Part shown: positions 1 to 10,932 of the stretch, piece after piece
How the letters are laid out: every line of letters starts with the position of its first letter
Numbering within the stretch: the stretch's first letter is position 1
Source of the DNA: Epiperipatus broadwayi
Taxonomy: Eukaryota; Onychophora; Udeonychophora; Euonychophora; Peripatidae
Direction: 5' to 3'
Length of the DNA: 64,000 bases
Assembly: GCA_028023455.1 (NCBI GenBank)
Contig: JAQFVV010012544.1
Location: forward strand, 124,001 to 188,000
Program-made: the position numbers and the translations under genes
Notes under the pieces: model-generated
What the model saw: the letters and a program-made list of their open reading frames with translations, nothing else
Databases searched by the model: none
What the model was told of the DNA's origin: nothing

Positions 1-150
1 GTTGAACTCACACCTTTAGATTCTTGAATGTCAAATTTAAGGCAAATACACTACCAACTGAGCTATTATGTCAAAGGCAACATATAGTAGAAATTTGATA
101 TATTTATATATGAAGGTCGGTTCAAATCCTCGTGAGTCCTTCAATTTTTT
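1..150. repeat. tRNA-derived SINE-like fragments at window edge
   Basis: On the minus strand, positions about 70-50 read as a tRNA A-box (TAGCTCAGTTGG) and positions 9-1 as part of a B-box (GAGTTCAAC), cut by the window edge. On the plus strand, 112-140 read as a T-arm and B-box (GGTTCAAATCC). The two lie on opposite strands, so this is two tRNA-like SINE pieces rather than one tRNA gene; no complete cloverleaf is seen. Confidence 0.4.
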
Positions 151-207
151 TAATGAGGCTAATTAGTTTTGTTTTTTTATTTTATTTTTTCCTAAGAGCA
201 AGATTAA

Positions 208-2210
208 TTAGAGGCTGTTATACCCTGGGTACAATAATTCATTTAAACTGATACAACAAATACAAGAACTATGTATAATAATAAAAAACTTATAAAATAC
301 ATCATAAATAATAATGAAAATTAAAGATGGGATATAAATTATAACTACATGATATCAATAATAATTTTTGAATATATATAATCAAAATTACCCCAAATTC
401 ACAACTCAATCAGACTAGTCAAGAAAATAAACTCTAAACACTGAATTTGAATTCTTTTATCTTAAAATAAAAATAATTCCTTTTCCTTCATGTTGTTTTG
501 TATCTTCTTTAAGAAAATATCACAATATAGTCTTTTCTTCAAAAAGATAAAATACACATATAATTAAAAACAAGATTTTTTAGAATGATGTTCATAATTA
601 AGACACAAATTTGATAAGGTATGAACAAATAGAGAATACTAAGTGATAACAGTTTTTTGTATGGTTCCATATTATAAAGATCACACATTTTAATAATATT
701 GAATAAGATGTAAGTTTAAATCATTTTTCTTTCCTTAAATTAAAGTTATATATTTCAAAAACAAATAAGCAATTTACAAAATATTTTAAATAAATAGGGA
801 AATGAATTTAGAATGAATAATTATATCAATTCAATGTTTACTTTTTAGTGTTACTAGAAAATCACATGAATAATATCTTTTCTTGAAAGTATTGGATGAG
901 CTGATTCTTATTTTTTCTTTTTTTAAAATTACGTAGCACAATTCCAAATCATTGCATTTTTTTCTAATGTGCAGTCAGTTTCCATTGACTTCCATAAAAA
1001 TTAATACAATTTGTAGCATCTTTTCATGATTTACTACTTGTATAAGCTGGTCAAACATATATTTACAGTAGTAACAATGGATAACTTTTAACTCTTTTCT
1101 TCAAACATTTGAAATGCTAAAAGAAAGCCAATTAAACACTTTTGAACTTATTAAAAATATTACAACAAAATGATTTCAGAAAGAATTTCAATAAGAATTT
1201 CAATAATATTAATTATTTCTACATTTTTTTTCCTTTTTATATTAAAACATATGTGCATATGTAAAGATTTCCACCACATTATTTGTCATATGACATAGTT
1301 CAACAATCCAATTTAAATATGGAGGGGGAGTATTAAAATTACTGGTGTTATTTTAACCTTTTATTTAATTGACCTTGAACATTTTAATCCAGGCTATTTA
1401 TTCATGTGATGTCTACGATAATAATAATTACCATATAATTAATTTTATTAACTTCATTTAATTATTAAATAAATTATTTTACTTTTATAAAATTATTTAC
1501 CTACTTTCAGATTAAATATTTTTTTACACAACATATACTTCTTTTACTTTATTTAAAAGATTTTAACAATGTTATTATTTAACACACCTTTATATAAAAT
1601 ATAATGTCCAATAATACCATTAAAACTTTCCAATTATTCAAACAGGTGGCAAACACTCACACACATATATCTTAGATATAACAATTATTCTAAAGGCAAT
1701 AAAGCTAACTTTTTATTTATTTAAATTTTATTTAAATTAAAATTTATTTAAATTAAAACTTATCCTCATTAATCATATATAAACTCAACATCTTTAAATC
1801 TGACTTTAAATAACTTGTACATGAACTAGCAGTTTATAAATCATTATTTAGAAACCATTTAATATAGAACTAGCCAACAGGAATTCTAATAAAAATTAAA
1901 TACTCATATCTTATACAAAAGGTAACAACTTTTTTAATTGCCTATAGATAAAACATAACAGGCTTTAAAGTAAATCTTATTTAGATCTAAACTATTAACT
2001 TGGAATTTTTAAACAAACATTAAACAATATAATTAATATTTCTTAAGCAACTAATAGTTAATGTGCTGAGTAAATTATTTTAATTAATACATTGTAAAGA
2101 CTTAGCAAATATTTTATAATTAAATAGCAATAAGAAAATGTATTTATTACAATAAAAACTTAAAAGCATTATAGTATATATTTAATCAACAATAACAAAT
2201 ATATGGTAAC
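208..2210. repeat. 2-kb dispersed repeat, copy 1 (possible old LTR)
   Basis: This non-coding AT-rich segment aligns by eye over almost its whole length with 12571-14885 in the same orientation. Shared landmarks run in the same order, for example TCCTTTTCCTTCA, ATTCCAAATCATTGCA, ATAAGCTGGT and AACTTTTAACTCTTTT. Copy 2 has about 290 bp more (13365-13660). The segment can be bounded as TGTTATACCC (211) to GGTAACA (2208), short inverted ends typical of LTRs, and on the minus strand a purine-rich run lies just upstream of TGTTACC (2209-2230). That fits a minus-oriented LTR element whose interior was later filled by other insertions. No primer-binding site was recognised, so an ordinary dispersed repeat is equally possible. 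Confidence 0.55.
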
Positions 2211-2519
2211 AGTTTTACCCCTACCTTCCAACATTTTTTTTGTCATTTATTATACCAACAATTACATGTTCTATTAAACCATTTTGACATCTCAAAAAAG
2301 AAGTCTATTGCTACTACTGGTTATCTTATCCTTTCATTAGTTAATTCGGACTATAACTATTTCAATACATTTTTTACTAAATAACATTATTAAAAATTTA
2401 AGCAATGAAGTTATACCAGGTCCACTGTGAAGTGGGTATTGCATTATACAACCTTGAACTTAATTCTTTTTCTTAGTTTGATTCTTTGTTTTGTCATCTT
2501 TTGCTGATATAATTTATTG

Positions 2520-2830
2520 ATTGTCAGTCAATGTTTAATATATACTAATTTCATTTTACATTTGATATTTTATTTAAAGACAATGTTTTACTATAAACAG
2601 ATTGATCTAATAGAAAATATTTTGAAACATGTAATTTCATTTTGTATTTTATTTTGTGTTCACCAATAATTTTTTTCAATGTTAAACAAGTCAAATAACA
2701 CCTGCTTCATAGATATAGCTTTCATTTTGCATTTTACTTTGGTATTTATTAATAATCTCTGATCAAGATTAAACTAACCAAATAAAATATACATTTGAGA
2801 TATTGTTTTCATTTTGCATTTTTTTAGCAT
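2520..2830. repeat. ~86-bp tandem repeat, about four decayed units
   Basis: The phrase CATTTT(G/A)(C/T)AT recurs at 2552, 2638, 2723 and 2810, spacing 86, 85 and 87 bp, with similar text between (AATAATYTYTKATCAAGATTAAAC-like and ATATWGCTTTCAT). The unit is close to 29 codons and overlaps the end of the minus-strand relic reading frame at 2750-4200, so it may once have encoded a protein repeat. Confidence 0.55.
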
Positions 2831-4200
2831 TGTGTATGTTTAATTCACACAAATCTAATAAACCTGTGAAAATTACTCTTGGTGTAATCTGATGTAGAAC
2901 TACTCTTTTAGCCAGTTTATAATGATTATTACTAAGCTTTTTGAATTTAAACTCTATATTCGAAGTAAGATTACTCATAAATAAATAACCATGCCGTACC
3001 ATGGAAAGTTTCAAAACTGATAATATATTTGTATTTGTACTTAATCATTTGGACATTTTTTTGTTTATTTTAGCTTTTGAGTAAGTGAACTTATCGTTCA
3101 ATTCCCACTTTGGTGAAACAAAATAATTTTTTATATTATTTACATTTAACTTATATTGATATGGTATATAATTTCTAATCTTTATTAATTTATTGCAATT
3201 ATTTTTGACATTTATATCATAATTTTGCACTTCATTTAAATGGAACAAACTATTATGTAATGACTACTTTGTTAGCATTTTCTGATTTACCTGTGGCTTT
3301 TCTACATTTAATATCATACCTTGTGGAAAAATTTTAAATTCTATCTGAGAATTGACTATGTCTATTACCTTAATTTTATAAAGTACTTTCAATTCTTTTA
3401 ACTGGTTTTCTTGAAATTCTTCTAACCTGATTTACTTATTTACTGAAGATATTTTTATTTCAATTGGTGGTTCTTCTACTTGTAAATTTTTGATATCTAA
3501 AATTATATACAATTATTTTTATAGACTGCCTTGGGGTTGTTTTCATTCTGCAGCTAGACAATTTAATATTATTTCAAATCTGTAATACCTTTTATACATT
3601 TTTCTAGATTTTCTTATATCTTTAGATTTGTTTTTAGATTGTTTTAAAGATTCTCTTATTTTTTCAGATTCTTTTCTATGTTTGGCTAAAGATTCTTTTA
3701 TCTCTTTAGATTTTTTTCTCATCTCTATTATCATTTGGGTTATTGACTTTTGAAAATTAGAGGATGGCACAACATGAGTATGTCTCATGTTATTTCTATC
3801 TTTCAAATCAAATATAATTTTATTTTTTATTTTAATTTGAAACTCTACTATCTTATTTGAGAGTCTTTTTTAATTAACTAAATTATCTTCTGAATACATT
3901 TTTATTTCAAACTGAGACTCTACTACATCTTGTGCTTGGTTTTCTTGTAATGTTTCTAACTCAACTGACTGCCTCTTTTCTTTTATTTTTAAGTACAATT
4001 TCCTTAAAAATTTTATGAATTTTTTATGTATGTATATATTGATCTGATATTTTTGTTATAGATTTTAGTATTTCTTCTATCTCTTTGTTTATAGATTGTA
4101 TCACTTCCTTTTCATATACGTCTCATCTTTCATTGTATTTTTTAAACAATTCAACTATACTCTTCATTATTTGATTATATAGCTCATAAAATTTAATTGA
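2750..4200 (-). pseudogene. decayed lysine-rich coiled-coil reading frame, unknown family
   Basis: I do not recognise this protein. One minus-strand frame can be read from about 3960 to 2770 with only about half a dozen stops in roughly 400 codons, which is unusual in such AT-rich DNA, and further weakly coding-like text reaches about 4200. The middle part (3806-3543) is a charged coiled coil with a repeated KESL/RESL pattern (KEIKESLAKHRKESEKIRES). Two segments resemble each other: ETLQENQ followed by ESQFEIKM at about 3950-3890, and EEFQENQ followed by NSQIEFKI at about 3420-3330. A C-terminal part (about 3250-2770) is basic and contains KRVVLHQITPRVIFTGLLDL. Composition suggests a gag-like or accessory protein of a mobile element, but no catalytic motif is visible. 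The frame is certainly broken. Confidence 0.45.
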
Positions 4201-4331
4201 CACTGCATTTTTATTATTTATCCATCAAGTTCATTTCATTCCTTCATTTTTTATTAAAAATACTATCATAAAATTTGTAAATGGTTACTTTAACATTAAT
4301 TTCTAATAATTATGATATTCACAAGTCATCC

Positions 4332-4333
<2 letters not shown>

Positions 4334-4408
<75 letters not shown>
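4334..4408. repeat. (TA)n microsatellite
   Basis: An uninterrupted run of about 37 TA dinucleotides. Confidence 0.95.
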
Positions 4409-4410
<2 letters not shown>

Positions 4411-4660
4411 GAAGAGAATGGATTTGTGGGTAGTTTTTAATAGTATATATATATTGTGTAGTTTTTTGTAGTTCTTTACACTTGAGAAGTCTGCTTGTAG
4501 CAGTGAAACCTTAGGTTGTGTTTTAATATTATTTTTATGCTGGTCTGGTTTAATTTTAGATTTGGGGTAGTTTTGATATATATATATATATTTATTTATA
4601 TATATATATATATATTGAAGCAGTTGGATCTGAGTTCGATCCTAGCTTCATGACATCTAG
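4409..4660. repeat. possible degenerate Penelope/retrozyme terminal piece with B-box-like site
   Basis: Positions 4480-4513 read CTTGAGAAGT, then CTGC-TTGTA-GCAG (a perfect 4-bp hairpin), then TGAAACC. This resembles a hammerhead core (CUGANGA, stem II, GAAAC) with a damaged first box. Downstream at 4635-4647, GAGTTCGATCCT fits an RNA polymerase III B-box. A (TA)n-rich stretch lies between them (4577-4616). Both assignments are weak. Confidence 0.25.
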
Positions 4661-5250
4661 CCATAAGCCCACTTCAAACACATAATACTAACTTTAAATT
4701 TCCGATGCAATGGGGCTTTATACGTTCAATCCACGCTAATTTCCATAAAGGAAACTTATTTTATAAATGCATATTAAAATTAATTAGCTTCAGTTTAAAA
4801 TTAATCAATGCTATTAATAAATTCATGATAGAATTATTCATGAATTTATATATTATAACTGCGTGGATTGTGTGTATATATTTGTAAATTTTAAATATAT
4901 ATATTTGTTTAAAAGTTTCATTGCGATGTTTGATTTCATTTTTAAATAATTTGTTAAAGTTTTATTGATTAAAAGCTACATTCTTTCAATAAGCTTTCAG
5001 ATTTTCCCTTTCCAAAAACAACAGTTAAAGTTTCATTAATTAGAAAAAAAAGATAAGGATTTCCTAATTAAAATCATTTTCTGATTTTAAGAATTCATTT
5101 TCTAATTAGAAAATGAATTCAAGTTAATAAGTTTGAAAGCCTTATCAAAGGAATGTATCTAAAAACAATCAGTAAATCTAAAAACATTGATAATGAAAGA
5201 AGTGCTAGCCTGAAGGCATCAAATACTGTAGTATATATAGCTCTGAAAAG
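4661..5250. other. AT-rich stretch with no recognised gene
   Basis: No coding signal is seen. It holds a local palindrome around 5075-5122 (ATTTTCTGATTTTAAGAATTC against its partner ending ATTAGAAAATGAATTC). Confidence 0.6.
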
Positions 5251-5299
5251 TTTGGAAAAAAAAAAAAACATCTTTGTTGTAGAGAAGTGCAGTAAACTC

Positions 5300-6006
5300 T
5301 GTGCATTTTAAATAGTGTTTCGATCATGGTAAGGGGCTAAACATCAGTAATCTGGCTACTGGTTCCTGAAGTCCCCTGAAAATCTTTAATGGAGCTGCTA
5401 AATTCTTTCCAGACAAATCAGGCTGCCAAAATCAAATAAAATGCTGTTCAAGTAATCAATCAAATGGTGCCTACGTTTTACCAACTCGGACATGTAACCT
5501 AAGAGAACCAGCTCTGGAAGAAATGGGTAATATATTTCCATAATAAACCCTAAACCGTCTGGCCAGTTTCCGAACTTTACTTTACACTCCCTTTAAGAGC
5601 TCTTCTCATTTATAATGTAATAATCTTTATAAAACCTTTTATTTATGCTATTTTAAATTAATAATTCTCTCAATTTCTAGTCTTTAAATTTAACTTTCCT
5701 TCCTTCTATGGTGGTTCATTTACTATACTATATATATATTTATCGTGTGATTTATTAATGTTGTTTATTTTAATTTATATGCTAATAACCCTTCGACTCG
5801 ATGAGCACCTTTGTTCCATTTGCCTCATGCAAATAATGTAATATTAAATCTGATAATAATTCTCGCCTATTAGAATTAGATTTATACAGTTCTATCAACC
5901 ATCGAGTCGAAAGAAATTATTAAATGTTTGTTATTTTTATAGTAAATTATTAGCTCCGTTTCTCAACTATGTCCCCAGCTCCTATCTAATTTACAAAGTT
6001 TATATA

Positions 6007-6051
<45 letters not shown>

Positions 6052-6900
6052 TTAAAATGTTTTTTTCTCGTATTCACCAATATTTATTTATTCACGTATA
6101 ATCTAAAATGTTTTTATAAAAAGGGTAGATAAAGGAATCAACTAAATACATTCTAATTCAGATTGTTTTCACTGTCTATTAATATTCAGGAGGGGCACGA
6201 TATTTGGGGCATGATGAATATAATTTTATAATGCGTTAAAATAGTTTTAGTTAAAAGCTCATTTGACTTTAATTAAATTGATCAAGTCATCATGTAGAGC
6301 ATTCTATCATTAGGTTTTAGTTCTCAAACAGTGACTAGTAGTCATCATCTTCAACATTGATGATGTAGGGCAATCTTCCCCTCCGTTAGGCTGGTCGGTG
6401 ATAATATTTCTGCTATTTTAAATTATCGAGGAAGAAAGTACTTCCTCTCCAATTCATATTAGTCAAAGGGCATAAGACTTGTCAGATGCAAGCTGCTATA
6501 GGACTTCGATTATCGACTAGCTATCGTCTTTCAATTTCACTTTATAGCTCATAATTCATCAGCACCGTTGCCTCTCTGTTCCAGTAAAGCCTGCTCTGAT
6601 GCTCATAATTCATGATGAAGTGATTTAAATTAAAGTCCAACAAATTCTCAGTAAATAAGTTTTCCAATAAAGATTAAAGTTATGCCCTAAAATACGTATC
6701 GTGCTTTTCATGAATGGATTTGCGAATGTGAGAATAAATCTCACATTTTTCTATATAAAATAATAATCTTAATTTCCTTTACAACTGAATACCTTTATCT
6801 GCCTTTATTTTCTTGTTGGGGGCATAGACATAGACTTTCAAATATTGCGTAATATTCATTGGCATATAATAAGAACTGCCACTCGTATTATAATTATAAA
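5300..6900. other. CpG-richer unique stretch, no gene identified
   Basis: About 28 CpG dinucleotides can be counted here, against about three in a typical 1.3-kb stretch such as 57.2-58.5 kb. The text is more complex than its surroundings and does not match the repeat families found elsewhere. A perfect 12-bp inverted repeat (TTCGACTCGATG at 5792-5803, CATCGAGTCGAA at 5900-5911) and a near-direct repeat of GCTCATAATTCAT (about 6547 and 6601) lie inside. A (TA)n tract occupies 6011-6049. No long reading frame is present. Confidence 0.5.
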
Positions 6901-7264
6901 TTTTGTTTAAGGACTAGAATTAATTAATATAGTCATTAGTTAAAATTCAAACAAAACAAATTGTTATTATTAAATATTTTCTAAACATACTTGGTTTCTT
7001 AAGTCCTTTTATTCATAATTATTTTAATGTCAATGCTTGCTGTCTGTGTTGGCAACCCAAACATATACATATGATTCAATTTAAAATTATCTTAGTTAAT
7101 TAATTATCTGATATTAGTGTCAGTTCAGGGGTCTCTAATCCTCACCAACCATTGAGCTAGTTTCTTGGTGCATAGCACTGTGCCATCGATTTCTACTAAT
7201 CTGAGCTAGTGAGTTGGGTTTGAATTCAGTTTGAACCAGCTGAGTTTGGATCCGACTTGCAGTT

Positions 7265-7403
7265 TTTTTTGTGGGTTTTTCGACTGGTACAATATATACT
7301 AGACAGGGTATGAGCACAGACTTTCACATGACCCACCACTCTCCACACTATCTCATAACACTGATACACCTGAACACACATATGTCGAAAAGATAAATAA
7401 TCA

Positions 7404-7497
<94 letters not shown>

Positions 7498-7535
7498 TTA
7501 AACAAGAGCTCACTTACTAGAATATGCCTCAACCA
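7265..7535 (-). repeat. ribozyme-family B fragment with (TA)n expansion
   Basis: Positions 7315-7410 match the 5' flank of other family B copies (CAGACTTTCACATGA, CTGATACAC, GAAAAGATAAATAATCACCAATATAT), compare 31228-31330. The (TA)n run 7407-7495 begins exactly where other copies have the AT-palindromic stem III next to CCAA. On the minus strand the text right of the run can be read as a badly decayed ribozyme core. Confidence 0.6.
7407..7495. repeat. (TA)n microsatellite inside family B copy
   Basis: About 44 TA units, starting at the CCAATATAT motif that forms the stem III and cleavage region in other family B copies. Confidence 0.95.
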
Positions 7536-7995
7536 CCAACAACAATATCTCATCTTGGTAATGCTGTACCATATCATTTGTTTGAATTTTAAGCAATTTA
7601 TATTGCTATTCTACATAGTAGTATATATCTTTTATCACTCCCAGGTAAACAATAATAAAAATATATTTTTATACCTTCAAACTTATCACTTAATAAGTAA
7701 TTAACAATATAATACAACAGCAATATTAATATTATCAAATTCATTGTCATTATATCTAGAAAATTTATAAATAATTATTTCTTTAAAGTTGACTATAATA
7801 TTAAGATTGTAAGAATGATTTATTACTGATATTTTTCATTATAGAGTTATATAATATTAAATACGCTTAACGTATATAGTGAAATTAAATTCAACGATTA
7901 TACTAATATTTCTTAAGGCTAAGCACTTTCAGAGCTTACAACTCATATTCATAACCTTCTAATGTAGTAATTTATGCAAATCCATGCAAGCTTAT

Positions 7996-8826
7996 TTATA
8001 TTGTCCATCTCTTTGAAATGGAAAAGCATGTATCTCTCCTGTTTATTGCTTTCAAATCTCTTGATATATACCATGCTTCTTTAACCTTCCTTTTGATATC
8101 ATTTCTTTCAGTTGCAATTATTCTAGCATTTGCAGGTTCAAATTCGTGATTAGCCTCTTTTTGGTGATCCACAAATACTGAGCTGCCTTCGTTTCTTCTT
8201 AATACTCTTTTGTATAAGTATTTGTGCTGAGCCACTCTATTGTTTATCGTGGCCCAAGTCTCACCATAGTATACTGCACCACAGTTTGCCTGAGGGCATG
8301 CCAACTTGTACACCACGTGTGGTGTTGATTGTAGGTCAATTTTGTCCTTAGAATTGTTCAAAATTCTATTGGTGTTAGGAGGGGTTTGAAAACCTACTGT
8401 GAATTCATTCTGCAATTTTTTGACTAGTTTTCTTGCAATATTAGGAATGTATGGCAGACATATGTGTTGTTTTTTGTCCCTGTTAGGTTTGGTTATGTTT
8501 TCATAAAATGTTTTGATTCTTTTGTTGATGGTTACTAAATCATAACCAACCTTCATAAGATCATTAACATATTGGTTAATATTTATTCTTCTTTCTTCTT
8601 CATATTTGCATAAATGGTAATTTCTGAACAAAAAGGCAGAAAGCCCTGCTAATTTGTGGGCTCTCGGGGTTTTCAATTTAGTATGGATGTATCCTCTAAT
8701 GTTTAATGGTTTTACTTTCATGTTGTAATTAATGCATCTGTGCATTCTTTTTATTATTAGGTCCAAATAATTAATTGTATTAAGCTCACTCTCTTCAGTG
8801 CAGTTAAATATCAAGTTGGTATTCAT
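7996..8826 (-). CDS. Penelope-like RT C-terminus, linker and GIY-YIG nuclease domain
   Basis: This 276-residue frame continues the RT after a frameshift. Residues 1-30 carry the end-of-RT motif NTINYLDLIIKR. A linker follows, then the GIY-YIG domain: VYKLACPQANCGAVYYGET (about 170-188) combines the paired cysteines commonly found before the domain with the GIY and YIG half-motifs (here VYY and YYGET), then NNRVAQHKYLYKR with the catalytic-type arginine, FVDHQKEANHEFE, and a conserved C-terminus RKVKEAWYISRD ending in SKRW. The nuclease is expected to nick target DNA for integration. It overlaps the upstream frame by 23 bp, which marks the frameshift rather than a real second start. Confidence 0.88.
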   Translation of the reverse strand: MNTNLIFNCTEESELNTINYLDLIIKRMHRCINYNMKVKPLNIRGYIHTKLKTPRAHKLAGLSAFLFRNYHLCKYEEERRININQYVNDLMKVGYDLVTINKRIKTFYENITKPNRDKKQHICLPYIPNIARKLVKKLQNEFTVGFQTPPNTNRILNNSKDKIDLQSTPHVVYKLACPQANCGAVYYGETWATINNRVAQHKYLYKRVLRRNEGSSVFVDHQKEANHEFEPANARIIATERNDIKRKVKEAWYISRDLKAINRRDTCFSISKRWTI

Positions 8827-9580
8827 CCTGAATGGCTTTTATTATTAGTTTAGGTGCTGCGATGAAAATGTCATCTACATACCTACAATAAATTATTCCA
8901 TGTGTTTGTTCCTGGAACTTTGATATAATCTGGTTTTCAAAATAACCGATTACAACACTAGATACAATGCCACTCATGGGCAGTCCCATCGGCCATCCAT
9001 TATTCATCCTATACCACCTATTTTCAAATGTCGCAAATATATTCTCATCTAACCATTTCATGAAGTCAATGATAAATTCTATCTTCTGTTCAGGACAGTG
9101 ATTATTTTGAAGCTCTTCTTTAATTATCCTGATTGAACCTTTTCTATTAATCGATCCATAGAGTTCAGATATATCTATGGCTGCTATATTGAAACTGTCA
9201 TCAATGGCTGCATTTTTAATTAAGTCCACAAACTCGAAAGAAGATTTTATAGTATATTTGCCAAATTCTGTTAAGTCTATTAACCATGAATTTATTAATT
9301 TTGCTGTGTTTGCATAATGTACACCTTCAAAGTCAAGCATTAGTCTTAATGGAGTCCCTTGTTTATGCATTTTAGCATTTGCAAACATCCGTGGTTGTGA
9401 TGTGGCAGATGGATATATTCTATAATATTCAGCTTGATTTATTCCTTTATTTTTATGCTTGCGTAGGATTAAAGAGATAAATTTTTCTCTGTTCATTCTA
9501 TTATTAACTTCAGCTGACAACTCAAAGCCTAATTTTTGAATTTGTATTCTCATCTTTTCTTTATATTCTTCTTCATCCAT
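8804..9580 (-). CDS. Penelope-like reverse transcriptase domain
   Basis: This 258-residue frame holds most of the RT. Visible motifs in order: the finger region with FANAKMHKQGTPLRLML (about residues 66-82), IAAIDISELYGSI (motif A type, about 132-144), NGWPMGLPMSG (about 193-203) and the catalytic CRYVDDIF (about 232-239). RT copies the element RNA; Penelope elements are thought to prime at chromosomal ends or nicks made by their GIY-YIG domain. The frame ends in QDEYQLDI because of a one-base shift: the true continuation after QDE is the MNTNLIFN start of the next frame, as in intact relatives where RT and nuclease are one protein. The ATG at 9580 is probably internal, since homologous coding continues upstream. 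Confidence 0.88.
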   Translation of the reverse strand: MDEEEYKEKMRIQIQKLGFELSAEVNNRMNREKFISLILRKHKNKGINQAEYYRIYPSATSQPRMFANAKMHKQGTPLRLMLDFEGVHYANTAKLINSWLIDLTEFGKYTIKSSFEFVDLIKNAAIDDSFNIAAIDISELYGSINRKGSIRIIKEELQNNHCPEQKIEFIIDFMKWLDENIFATFENRWYRMNNGWPMGLPMSGIVSSVVIGYFENQIISKFQEQTHGIIYCRYVDDIFIAAPKLIIKAIQDEYQLDI

Positions 9581-9659
9581 TATTACGAAGCGATTGCCTT
9601 TGTCCTCTTTAAGACAAATAATTTTATTTTCATCATTATAGATTACAAATCATATAAAT

Positions 9660-10800
9660 ATACTTCAATGTTTAATTAAAATAATTAAAAAAATAATACA
9701 ACTACAATCTATATTCACAAGCATGAAAATAAATTTGCTTAAAACTTGATACTTTGAAATTATAATTTCTGTTATTAACAGGTTATAATATTTTAAGTAT
9801 AATTGACCATTATTAACTTCAGATAAACTATATGAGTGGCATCTAAATTATAATCAGGCACCATTGGCTATGCATCTATTTATTATACTCAGGCATCCAT
9901 GTTGGACATAAACCTATTTAATATATTTGAGGGTCCAGGCTAGCCATACACTTACCTAATATATGCAGGCATCCAATTACCTAATATATGCAGGCATCCA
10001 ATTTGGAGTGCCAAAAATCAACAGTTGTAATAGAAGAGAGGAAGAAATATGAACCAAAGGACATCATGTAGGCACCATAATACCTGTGAATTTTTCAGAG
10101 TATAAATCCTCTTATAAACAACATATTATCTAACTAACAAAAATATCATAGTTCTGATATCAATTTAAATCTTATCTTAGGTTTTTTAAAGTAATTTACA
10201 ATTTTAAAATGTAGGTTCTTCTTAGAATTTTTAAATAATTTCATCTCAGATTCTAAATGTCCATATCACAGGATTCAACACTAAATTGCATTTGGAACAA
10301 GAAAAATGATAATGGCAAAGAACATTAAATTTCTAAAATGTATCAATTATTCAAGTTACACTCTTAACATTTTATATTTTTTCTTAACTTTATCAGTAAA
10401 CACTTGCATTTTAAATAATCAGAAATATAAATAAACAATAATGAAAGTATTTAAATGTTTAAATAACATACAAAATAGCAAATTAAGACATTTCTAAATA
10501 GTTTAAAGTTCTTTAAGTATAAATATTTCGTTTCTTTCACCTATAAACATTTCTAAATTTTATATATTTTATGTAAACATTCAACAAATATTAACGTGGA
10601 ATAATGCAGCAGTTAGAAAGGATATATTTTATACTACCAACTACATCACAAATGCATTTGAAATATAAAAAAAAACCTTAGTATTTATCTTTTTATAATG
10701 CAGGAAAATGAATAATAAGCTAAGTAAATATATGATTGCTATATGACCATTAAAATGAACTCTTCTAAATAATTAATAATTAATTTTTATTAAGTAAGAT
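9660..10800. other. AT-rich stretch with a 25-bp tandem duplication
   Basis: No gene is seen. At 9954-9978 and 9979-10003 a 25-bp unit (ACCTAATATATGCAGGCATC then CAATT) is duplicated exactly, with looser related copies in 9870-9950 (CAGGCATCCATGTTGG, GGGTCCAGGC). Confidence 0.7.
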
Positions 10801-10932
10801 TTTTTCTGTAATGAAGGTGATTACACAGAGATTAATCTCTCCATAGAGTAGTGCCACTCAGTGCAAGCCAGAGTAATCAATGGATGCAAGGTTTATGCAT
10901 AAAATCCATATTTAGTGCCAAATCATCCAAAA

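Larger units (their letters stand above)
7985..9650 (-). mobile_element. Penelope-like element, 5'-truncated
   Basis: A minus-strand retroelement with reverse transcriptase followed by a GIY-YIG nuclease domain, the defining order of Penelope-like elements. Coding text extends upstream of the ATG at 9580: in the same frame about 9654-9581 encode a DKG-type motif (KEDKGNRFVIM) typical of the N-terminal edge of this RT family, then an in-frame stop follows. The N-terminal region and any terminal repeats are missing. Apart from one frameshift near 8826 both domains read cleanly, so this is the youngest-looking autonomous-type element in the window. Confidence 0.9.

Noticed and set aside
1-80. 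Functional tRNA gene at the left edge
   Set aside because: A- and B-box-like text is present on the minus strand but spacing and arms do not give a cloverleaf, and it is cut by the window edge.
7226-7513. 95-codon frame rich in Tyr-Ile on the minus strand
   Set aside because: It is the translation of a (TA)n microsatellite plus family B text, not a gene. The same applies to the Tyr-Ile frames at 18702-18914, 22481-22669, 20575-20853 and 61184-61378.
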